Notes under the pieces: generated by a model
What the model saw: the letters and a program-made list of their open reading frames with translations, nothing else
Database searches by the model: none
What the model was told of the DNA's origin: nothing
DNA from: Alphaproteobacteria bacterium
Lineage (GTDB): Bacteria; Pseudomonadota; Alphaproteobacteria; Rhodobacterales; Rhodobacteraceae
Direction: 5' to 3'
Assembly (NCBI GenBank): GCA_030433335.1
Contig: JAUILL010000004.1
Coordinates: forward strand, 112,747-176,746
DNA length: 64,000 nucleotides
Shown: piece by piece, positions 57,704-64,000 of the stretch
Layout: each line of letters opens with the position of its first letter
How positions within the stretch are numbered: the stretch's first letter is position 1
Made by a program: the position numbers and the translations under genes

Positions 57704-58276
57704 TTGAGTACGTTTCGAAAATGGCCGTCATTTCTAGCGCTGGCAATGGTCATCCCGGGCTGCGGGAGCGGTGTCATTACGACAGCTTACCTGTCAGAGC
57801 CTGATACAATCGGCTATCACAGCTACGGCCCAGAAGGCGCGGCGCCCGGCACTTGCTGGGGGGTCGAGTTTACGCCGGCTGTCATCGAAACCGTGACAGA
57901 GCATCACGTGCTGACACCGGAAACGACACAGCCTGATGGGACTGTACTGCCTGCGACCTATCGGACATCGACACGGCAGGAAATGGTGCAGGATCGGGGG
58001 GAAAAATGGTTCGAAACCCCCTGTGAGCGCGATCTCACACCAGATTTCATCGCCTCTTTGCAAAGAGCGCTGCAACTACGCGGATATTTACGTGGGTCGA
58101 CTGACGGTGTGCTTGATGTTCGGACCAAGCGCGCGATCCAAGAATTCCAGCGGGATTTCGGGCTCGACAGCGATGTCCTGAGCATGCGCGCTGCACGTCA
58201 ACTCGGGCTTGTGGCTTATGGCCGCGAAGAGTTCGGAGTAACCCCTTCGCCAGAGAGTGCCAAAGATCAAAAATGA
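57704..58276 (+). CDS. Peptidoglycan-binding domain protein, probable lipoprotein
   Basis: The product of about 190 residues has a signal-like N-terminus (FRKWPSFLALAMVIPGCGSG) with a possible lipobox cysteine, and a C-terminal PG_binding_1 domain (FIASLQRALQLRGYLRG, then KRAIQEFQRDFGLDSDV). It probably attaches to the wall from the outer or inner membrane. TTG 57704 is chosen because GAGGA lies 6 bases upstream; ATG 57674 is the alternative and lacks a site. Confidence 0.78.
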   Translation: MSTFRKWPSFLALAMVIPGCGSGVITTAYLSEPDTIGYHSYGPEGAAPGTCWGVEFTPAVIETVTEHHVLTPETTQPDGTVLPATYRTSTRQEMVQDRGEKWFETPCERDLTPDFIASLQRALQLRGYLRGSTDGVLDVRTKRAIQEFQRDFGLDSDVLSMRAARQLGLVAYGREEFGVTPSPESAKDQK

Positions 58277-58297
58277 CCCAATTTGATATGTTAAAAT

Positions 58298-58328
58298 TAA
58301 TGGGCGTGACCAACGATCACGCCCATTA
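58298..58328. terminator. Bidirectional terminator
   Basis: A perfect 12-bp stem TAATGGGCGTGA/TCACGCCCATTA around CCAACGA with A/T-rich flanks on both sides separates the convergent PG-binding and DegP genes. Confidence 0.92.
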
Positions 58329-58352
58329 AAATTGCAACTGCGTTAAGCCAAT

Positions 58353-59816
58353 TTACTGCGGTTCGACAGTCAGAGCGACGAAACGAGGCTCGCCCATGCG
58401 GCGGATCAGCAGAAGAAGCGATTTGCGTCCTGCCTCTGAAGTCTCCTCGATGCGCGCCTGAAGGTCAGCAACAGCATTGATTGGCTGCTGGCCTGCCTCG
58501 GTGATCACGTCGCCTGCGCGCAGACCTTTGTCGAAGGCTTCGCTTTCTTCAGCGACTTCGGTGATAACCAGACCCTTGCTCGCGGGCGGCAATTCAAGTT
58601 CCGAGCGCACTTCGTCCGTCAGCTCCGACAGGGTCATCCCAAGGATTTCGGCCGACGACGGTTCTACCATTTCAGCAGGCGCGGTTTCTTCGCTACCTTC
58701 GGCGGTTTCGCGGCGACCAAGGGTCACGAGGATCGTCTGGCTCTTGCCTTCGCGGAAGACAACGACGCGAACAGCTTTGCCATCGGGGGTGTCGCCCACC
58801 TGACGGACCAAGCCGCGGGTGTCGTCCACGTTCACGCCATCAAAGCTGGTGATCACGTCGCCCGCCATGATGCCTGCATCCTCTGCAGGACCCGGAGGCA
58901 CATCGGTGACCAGAGCGCCTTTGGCGGCCTCAAGACCCATGGCTTCGGCCACATCAGCGGTCACGTCCTGAATGCGGACACCCAACCAGCCGCGGCGGGT
59001 TTCGCCGAACTCTTGCAACTGATCGACCACTTTGGACACGACGTTCGATGCCATCGAGAAGCCGATGCCGATCGAGCCACCGTTGGGCGACAGGATCGCG
59101 GTGTTCACGCCAACCACGTCACCGTTCATGTTGAACAGCGGGCCGCCCGAGTTACCGCGGTTAATCGCGGCGTCGGTCTGGATGTAATCGTCATAGCTGC
59201 CAGACAGTTCGCGGTTCCGCGCGGACACGATACCGGCCGAGACAGAGAAGCCCTGACCCAGCGGGTTACCTACCGCCAGAACCCAGTCGCCGACGCGCGC
59301 GGTGTCGCTGTCACCGAAAGGAACGTAGGGCAGCGGCTCTTCGGCTTCGACTTTCAGCAGGGCGATGTCGGTCTTGGGGTCAGTGCCCACGACGGTCGCT
59401 GGCAGATTGTCGCCGCTGGTGAATTCGATCATGATCTCGTCGGCGTTTTCGATCACGTGGTTGTTGGTGACCACGAAACCGTCTTCGCTGATGACAAAGC
59501 CCGAGCCAAGGGCCGAGCTACGGCGCGGCTGCGCGGGTCCATCGGGATTCTGGAACTGGCGGAAAAAGTCTTCGAAGGGCGAACCCTCGGGGACCTGCGG
59601 ACCGGGGCCAGTGTTGACCTCGACCATGGTGGAGGTGGTGATGTTCACCACCGCAGGACTGACTTTCTCGGCAAGATCGGCAAAGCTGTCGGGTGCCGCT
59701 TTGACGGTGGTCGCAAGACCTTGGGCCATCGTCATTACCGCGACCAGCCCCGCCATGACAGCCATGCGAGCCGACGTCGAACTGCGGCGTGCAATCGTCT
59801 GAGTCTGGGAATTCAA
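58353..59816 (-). CDS. degP: Do-family periplasmic serine endoprotease (DegP-like)
   Basis: The 487-residue protein has a long N-terminal signal region (to about residue 40, VKAAPDS), a trypsin-like domain with His120 (TNNHVIE), Asp150 (DPKTDIALL) and Ser223 (GNSGGPLF), and two PDZ domains (from about 265 and 400). It degrades or refolds damaged envelope proteins. The start is TTG 59816, with AGAAGGAGA 6 bases upstream; no ATG fits. It closes the hflKC operon, a common pairing of proteases. Confidence 0.96.
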   Translation of the reverse strand: MNSQTQTIARRSSTSARMAVMAGLVAVMTMAQGLATTVKAAPDSFADLAEKVSPAVVNITTSTMVEVNTGPGPQVPEGSPFEDFFRQFQNPDGPAQPRRSSALGSGFVISEDGFVVTNNHVIENADEIMIEFTSGDNLPATVVGTDPKTDIALLKVEAEEPLPYVPFGDSDTARVGDWVLAVGNPLGQGFSVSAGIVSARNRELSGSYDDYIQTDAAINRGNSGGPLFNMNGDVVGVNTAILSPNGGSIGIGFSMASNVVSKVVDQLQEFGETRRGWLGVRIQDVTADVAEAMGLEAAKGALVTDVPPGPAEDAGIMAGDVITSFDGVNVDDTRGLVRQVGDTPDGKAVRVVVFREGKSQTILVTLGRRETAEGSEETAPAEMVEPSSAEILGMTLSELTDEVRSELELPPASKGLVITEVAEESEAFDKGLRAGDVITEAGQQPINAVADLQARIEETSEAGRKSLLLLIRRMGEPRFVALTVEPQ

Positions 59817-59929
59817 TTGGGGTCTCCTTCTGGAACACGAGCCGTGTGCATTGTTGAACACCTAGGGTCGCGCAAACGCAACACAAAGGCCGGTAAGATT
59901 ATCTCAAGACGATGTGATGAATTGAAACT

Positions 59930-60127
59930 TCAATGCGGCAAGGCTTCGAACGCTATGGCAACAAGCGCGACACCGATCGCCATCGCGACCAATCCCATCA
60001 TCCGCCGGTCTTCGATCGACATCTGGCGCATGGCTTCGAGCATACGCTCAATAAGCGAAGGGGCCAGCGCATAGGCCAGCCCCTCGATCACCAGAACCAG
60101 CCCTATGGCCAGAATGGCAGTTTGCAT
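59930..60127 (-). CDS. DUF2065 small membrane protein
   Basis: The 65-residue protein has two hydrophobic helices and the DUF2065 pattern AILAIGLVLVIEGLAYALAP and RRMMGLVAMAIGVALVAI. DUF2065 genes follow hflC widely, so a role with the HflKC complex is likely but unproven. Its ATG overlaps the hflC stop as TGATG. Confidence 0.93.
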   Translation of the reverse strand: MQTAILAIGLVLVIEGLAYALAPSLIERMLEAMRQMSIEDRRMMGLVAMAIGVALVAIAFEALPH

Positions 60128-61014
60128 CAGTTGGCTCCGGCCTCAGGCGTGTCGCTCTTCAGATAATCGAAGAACTGGCTGTTCGGGGTCATCACCATGC
60201 TGCTGTTGCTGCCCTGCAGGGCGCTCTCGTAGGCTTGCAGCGAACGGTAGAAAGCAAAGAACTCGGGATCCGCGCCAAAGGCTTCGGCGAAGACACCGTT
60301 TCGCTGAGCGTCCGCTTCACCGCGAACGACCTGCGCTTCACGCTCTGCTTCGGACAGGGTCTCGACCACCGTACGATCCGCAGTCGCACGCACACGCTGC
60401 GCCGCTTCGTTACCGCGTGCGATCTCATCCGCCGCTTCACGCTCACGCTCGGCGCGCATACGGGCAAAGGTGGCCTCGAGGTTCTGCGCCGGCAGGTTGG
60501 TCTGCTTCAGACGAACGTCGACTACTTCGAGACCCAGGCTGCGGGCCTGCGCACGGGCGTTGTCACGAATGCGCAGCATCAGCGAGCCGCGTTCTTCGGA
60601 CAGGATCGTGTCCGAGGTCACCTGATCGGCACCCAGCACTTCGCGGATCTGCGCGTTCAGGATTGAGCTCAGGCGATCTTCGGCAGCGCGGACGCCACCA
60701 ACGCCAACGGCCTGACGGAACTGAACCACGTCGGCGATGCGGTAACGGGCAAACGCGTCAACGACCAAACGGCGGTCATCGGACGGTGTGACTTCGATCA
60801 CGTCGGTATCCAGCGACAGGATACGGTCGTCATATTTGACCACTTCCTGAATCAGCGGGATTTTGAACGCGAGACCGGGCTCTTCCTTCACGGCTTTGAT
60901 CTGTCCGAACTGCAGAACCAGCGCCTTTTCGCGTTCGTCCACGACGTAGAGCGAGGACAGGATCACCGCCACGGCGACTACGATGGCGGGCAGGATGATG
61001 GCTGATTTACGCAT
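60127..61014 (-). CDS. hflC: HflC, SPFH-domain regulator of FtsH
   Basis: HflC forms with HflK a large membrane cage that contains and regulates the FtsH protease. The 295-residue protein has an N-terminal helix (ILPAIVVAVAVILSSLYVV), the SPFH domain (VVDEREKALVLQFGQIKAV) and a helical C-terminal half with DVRLKQTNLPAQNLE. It starts 1 base after the hflK stop. Confidence 0.97.
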   Translation of the reverse strand: MRKSAIILPAIVVAVAVILSSLYVVDEREKALVLQFGQIKAVKEEPGLAFKIPLIQEVVKYDDRILSLDTDVIEVTPSDDRRLVVDAFARYRIADVVQFRQAVGVGGVRAAEDRLSSILNAQIREVLGADQVTSDTILSEERGSLMLRIRDNARAQARSLGLEVVDVRLKQTNLPAQNLEATFARMRAEREREAADEIARGNEAAQRVRATADRTVVETLSEAEREAQVVRGEADAQRNGVFAEAFGADPEFFAFYRSLQAYESALQGSNSSMVMTPNSQFFDYLKSDTPEAGAN

Positions 61015-61015
61015 C

Positions 61016-62176
61016 TTAGTTGCCTCCCTGCGAGCTGTTTCGGTTCAGTTCATTCAGCGGCAGATAGGGCACGACACTGCTGCCGTTTTCGCCGTTGACC
61101 AGCGCCTCATCAAGGATCGTTTTATCGACGCTGCCCAGAACCTTTTCCATGGTCTCGATGTAGAGACGACGGCGGGTGACTTCGGGCGCTTTCTCGTACT
61201 CGGCAAGAACAGCGCTGAAGCGCGATGCTTCACCCAAGGCGTCGTTTACAACGCGCGCACGGTAGCCTTCGGCCTCTTCGAGGGTCTGCGCCGCTTCACC
61301 GCGGGCCTCCGCCAGAACGCGGTTCGCATAGGCATCCGCCTGACGCTGCAAGCGGTCCCGTTCCTGTTCAGCTGCCTGCACTTCGCGGAAGGCGTCGATC
61401 ACTTCGCTCGGCGGGTCCGCACGATCAAGGTTCACACGCACCACGCTGATGCCGCTGTCATACTCGTCCAGCGTCGCCTGAATGTTCTGCATCGCGGTGT
61501 CTGCGATCAGACCACGGTCACGGTTTAGAATAGGCGCGAGGGTCGAAGCCGCGATGATCTCGCGCATGACCGACTCGGACACAGCCTGAACGGTCAGCTG
61601 CGGATCACGGATGTTGAACAGTAGTTTCGCCGGGTCATTGATGTTCCACACAACTTGGAAATCGATGTCCACGATGTTCGCGTCGGTGGTCAGCATCAGG
61701 CCATTGCCGTTGCCGCTGCGCGAGACGCCCACATCTTCGGTCCGTTCCGAGGTCACATTGATAACTTCGGCACTGACCAGAGGCCAAGGCGCAAAGTTCA
61801 GACCCGGATTGCCGGTGCCGTAGTATTCGCCAAGGAACAGCTCTACGGACTGCTCTTCGGGTTTGACGGTGTAAAAGCTGGCGAACGCCCACAGGGCAAC
61901 ACCTGCCAGAACACCGAGACCGATGGTCCCGCGTCCCAGACTTGGTCCGCCGTCTCCGCTGCCGCCGCCGGTCGAGCCGCCTTTACCCCCGCGACCGCCC
62001 ATCAGGACGCGCAGTTGCTCTTGGCCTTTCTTCACCAGTTCGTCGATTTCGGGGATTTGGTCATTGCCCTTGGGTGGACGCTGGCCGTTGTTGTTGCCGC
62101 CCCCACCGTTCGATCCGCGGTTGCCACCGCCACCAGAGCCTCCGCCGCCCCAGGGGCCGCTCCCGTTTCCAGCCAT
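61016..62176 (-). CDS. hflK: HflK, SPFH-domain regulator of FtsH
   Basis: The 386-residue protein has a Gly/Asn-rich disordered N-terminus (first ~35 residues), a membrane helix (GLGVLAGVALWAFASFYTV), the SPFH domain (VKPEEQSVELFLGEY) and a helical tail. AAGAGG precedes ATG 62176. It is the first gene of hflK-hflC-DUF2065-degP. Confidence 0.97.
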   Translation of the reverse strand: MAGNGSGPWGGGGSGGGGNRGSNGGGGNNNGQRPPKGNDQIPEIDELVKKGQEQLRVLMGGRGGKGGSTGGGSGDGGPSLGRGTIGLGVLAGVALWAFASFYTVKPEEQSVELFLGEYYGTGNPGLNFAPWPLVSAEVINVTSERTEDVGVSRSGNGNGLMLTTDANIVDIDFQVVWNINDPAKLLFNIRDPQLTVQAVSESVMREIIAASTLAPILNRDRGLIADTAMQNIQATLDEYDSGISVVRVNLDRADPPSEVIDAFREVQAAEQERDRLQRQADAYANRVLAEARGEAAQTLEEAEGYRARVVNDALGEASRFSAVLAEYEKAPEVTRRRLYIETMEKVLGSVDKTILDEALVNGENGSSVVPYLPLNELNRNSSQGGN

Positions 62177-62205
62177 ATAGCCTCTTCCCTTTCAATTTTC
62201 TGTTA

Positions 62206-62235
62206 GGCTTTGCCCTAAAGTGAGGGCAAAGCCTG
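62206..62235. terminator. Hairpin between gor and hflK
   Basis: A perfect 12-bp stem AGGCTTTGCCCT/AGGGCAAAGCCT with a 6-base loop starts just after the gor stop. There is no clear T-run, so termination may be partial and gor could read through into hflK. Confidence 0.6.
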
Positions 62236-62240
62236 AGAAT

Positions 62241-63599
62241 TCAAGCCGTGCGGGTCGGATTCCGCATGGTCACAAGTTCTTCGGACATGGTCGGGTGTAC
62301 GGCGCACACACGATCAAAATCCTCTTTGGTTGCACCCATTTTAACGGCGATCCCCGCAAGTTGGATCATTTCGCCTGCCCCGGGCGCGACGATGTGGCAC
62401 CCCAGAACCTTGCGGGTTTCCTGACTGACAATCAACTTCATGAGAACACGCGCCTGACTGCCTGCAAACGAAGTCTGCATCGGGCGGAACGAGGTCACGT
62501 AGACTTCGATGGGTTCCTGCGCCGCTGCAGCCTCTTCGCTCAAGCCAACTGTGCCCATTTCAGGCTGCGTGAACACCGCGCTCGGGATCAGTTCGTGATC
62601 GACGGCGGTCTTGTTGCCTTTAAAAACGGTCTCGACAAAGGCCATGCCTTCGCGGATCGCCACTGGGGTCAGGTTCACACGGTTGGTCGCGTCACCGATG
62701 GCGTAGATCGAAGGCACAGCGGTCTGGCTGTACTGGTCCACGATCACTTCTTTCGAGCGGCCGAGTTCAATGCCGACCTCTTCGAGACCCATGTTGGTGG
62801 TCGCGGGAAGACGACCGGTCGCGAACATCACCTTGTCATAGGTGCTGGTGTCGCCGTTGGTCGCCTTGGTCCAGATCTGGCCGCTCTCTTCTTTCATCTC
62901 CAGCACGTTGGTGCCGGTGTGCAGCTTGATGCCGTTGGCGACCATTTCTTCAGCGATCAGGCCGCGCGCTTCGTCGTCAAAGCCGCGCAGGATCTGCGCA
63001 CCGCGGTAGTACTGGGTCACTTCGACGCCGAGGCCGTTCATGATGCAGGCAAACTCGCAGGCGATGTAGCCACCACCAACGATCAGCATCTTCTTGGGCA
63101 GCTCGTCGAGGTGGAAGATGTCGTCCGACACGATACCCAGTTCGGCGCCCGGAATGTCGGGACGCATGGGCGTGCCGCCGGTTGCGATCAGGATGGTCTT
63201 GGCTGTCTTCTTGGTGCCGTCTGCCAGTTCGACCGTATGCGCATCCGCGATCCGCGCACGCTGGTCAAAGGTGTCAACGCCGGAGCCAGCCAGCAATTTA
63301 CGATAGACGCCTTCAAGGCGATCGAGTTCTGCGTTCAGCTTGCCCTTGAAAGTACCCCAGTTGAAGTCGGTGACGCTGGCCTGCCAGCCGTAGGCCTCGG
63401 CCTCATCCGCCATGCCGCTGTATTCGCTTGCGAACACCATCAGCTTTTTGGGCACGCAGCCACGGATCACGCAGGTGCCGCCGTACCGGTCGCCTTCTGC
63501 CAGACCAACCTTGGCCCCTGCCTCGCCCGCAGCGACACGAGCAGCGCGCACGCCACCCGACCCGCCACCGATCACGAACAGATCGTAGTCGAAATCCAT
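62241..63599 (-). CDS. gor: Glutathione-disulfide reductase
   Basis: Gor reduces glutathione disulfide with NADPH. The 452-residue protein has FAD motif VIGGGSGGVRAARVAA, redox disulfide Cys43/Cys48 in GGTCVIRGCVPKKLM, NADP fold LIVGGGYIACEFA, and the C-terminal His-Glu site AVHPTMSEELV. It lies 28 bases after rpiA in the same direction, so its transcription may depend on a promoter upstream of rpiA. Confidence 0.96.
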   Translation of the reverse strand: MDFDYDLFVIGGGSGGVRAARVAAGEAGAKVGLAEGDRYGGTCVIRGCVPKKLMVFASEYSGMADEAEAYGWQASVTDFNWGTFKGKLNAELDRLEGVYRKLLAGSGVDTFDQRARIADAHTVELADGTKKTAKTILIATGGTPMRPDIPGAELGIVSDDIFHLDELPKKMLIVGGGYIACEFACIMNGLGVEVTQYYRGAQILRGFDDEARGLIAEEMVANGIKLHTGTNVLEMKEESGQIWTKATNGDTSTYDKVMFATGRLPATTNMGLEEVGIELGRSKEVIVDQYSQTAVPSIYAIGDATNRVNLTPVAIREGMAFVETVFKGNKTAVDHELIPSAVFTQPEMGTVGLSEEAAAAQEPIEVYVTSFRPMQTSFAGSQARVLMKLIVSQETRKVLGCHIVAPGAGEMIQLAGIAVKMGATKEDFDRVCAVHPTMSEELVTMRNPTRTA

Positions 63600-63627
63600 C
63601 TCTTACTCTCTTTCTGTCGGCGCCTGC

Positions 63628-63876
63628 TCAAATGTCGCGAAAGAGGTTATCGGACTCGACAAACTCGATCAGCGACTCTTCGACGGTGCCGTTGTTAATG
63701 TCCCGGGTTTCGACACGACCGTCGCCGTATCCGATGACCACCCGATCGCAGATATCAATGAACAGCCCGTTTTCAACCACACCAGGCACCTGATTCAACA
63801 CCATTGCGAGCTGACGCGCATTTCCTATGCGTTTCAGATGCAAATCAATGATGTAATTGCCTTCGTCGGTGATGTA
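63628..63876 (-). pseudogene. rpiA: Ribose-5-phosphate isomerase A, 3' fragment cut by an IS element
   Basis: The last ~83 codons of RpiA are intact: YITDEGNYIIDLHLKRIG, NQVPGVVENGLF and VVIGYGDGRVE. RpiA links ribose-5-phosphate and ribulose-5-phosphate in the pentose phosphate pathway. Going upstream (rightwards), the protein text stops at 63876, where an IS5-type end begins; the frame then meets TGA at 63882-63880. The N-terminal ~180 codons are not in the window and may lie beyond the element. As it stands the gene is broken. Confidence 0.9.
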
Positions 63877-64000
63877 GGGTCAGGACGCATTGATTTCCGT
63901 TGTGCTGCGTGATTCACGGCTCGGAAAACGGAGCGGTGACATGAGTGATCTATACTGGTTAAGCGATACGCAGATGGCCAAGCTTGAACCTTTTTTCCCA
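63877..64000 (+). mobile_element. Left end of an IS5-family insertion sequence
   Basis: The boundary is sharp: RpiA coding sequence ends at TA (63875-63876) and GGGTCAGGACGCATTG begins the element. Its transposase gene starts 64 bases in. Insertion after TA fits the IS427 group, which is known to target TA-type sites; this group is my inference from the transposase start. The rest of the element is beyond the window. Confidence 0.88.
63941..64000 (+). CDS. IS5-family transposase, first 20 codons
   Basis: The visible protein, beginning MSDLYWLSDTQMAKLEPFFP, matches the typical N-terminus of IS427-group transposases (D-L-[FY]-W-L, then MA-[KR]-LEPFFP). GGAG lies 7 bases before ATG 63941. The DDE catalytic domain lies beyond the window edge, so activity cannot be judged. 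Confidence 0.9.
   Translation, partial: MSDLYWLSDTQMAKLEPFFP

Noticed and set aside
62220..63698. 492-codon plus-strand frame opposite gor
   Set aside because: Antisense shadow of gor with no recognisable protein features.

Overview
The window reads as chromosome of an alphaproteobacterium of the Rhodobacteraceae (Roseobacter-like group). The base composition is GC-rich by eye. The markers are a dcw cell-wall cluster with a DUF2484 gene between murC and murB, an FtsZ with a long P/Q-rich linker, aerobic cobaltochelatase cobS and cobT, an adrenodoxin-type ferredoxin, and hflKC-DUF2065-degP. Almost everything is core housekeeping. No rRNA, tRNA, CRISPR array or prophage was seen.

Layout. 1-8.5 kb: the 5' part of infC, an Ala/Glu-rich membrane-anchored repeat protein, XdhC, a glycosyltransferase-like protein, DUF4112 and Pmp3 membrane proteins, an M20 amidohydrolase, a YeeE/YedE transporter, and DUF3422. 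8.5-11.5 kb: pntAB transhydrogenase. 11.7-17.2 kb: ICMT-like protein, kynureninase, a peptidase C26 protein, DUF1294, DUF2256 and a cryptochrome/photolyase. 17.2-22.5 kb: pepN, an acyltransferase and gatB. 22.5-24.5 kb is the only clearly accessory-looking patch: a frameshifted DUF1275 gene, an AT-rich cytosolic trypsin-like protease, and a gene-free stretch with an 11-bp periodic CATACG array. 24.5-31.6 kb: DUF4177, bolA, a J-domain protein, cobS, a small secreted protein, cobT and Xaa-Pro aminopeptidase. 31.6-35.2 kb: DUF427, a ClC channel and a D-lactate dehydrogenase-type oxidase.

35.2-49.0 kb is one long minus-strand run: ftsW-murG-murC-DUF2484-murB-ddl-ftsQ-ftsA-ftsZ-lpxC-bamD-recN. It joins lipid II export and synthesis, divisome assembly, lipid A synthesis and outer-membrane assembly. 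The front half of a classical dcw cluster (mraZ to murD) is absent here. 49.2-57.5 kb: a flavoprotein, yciB, an EamA transporter, ftsY, xseA, purD, a VCBS-repeat protein and a ferredoxin. 57.7-64 kb: a peptidoglycan-binding lipoprotein candidate, then hflK-hflC-DUF2065-degP (membrane protein quality control) and gor. The window ends in rpiA, whose reading frame is cut by the left end of an IS5-family element with the transposase start visible.

The points most worth a second look are the IS insertion in rpiA, the frameshifted DUF1275 gene beside the orphan protease and its phased repeat array, the ATA start of infC, two antisense 3' gene overlaps, several TTG starts with strong Shine-Dalgarno sites, and a possible 10-codon leader ORF coupled to cobT. 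No convincing new multi-gene system was found; the protease patch is the nearest candidate.
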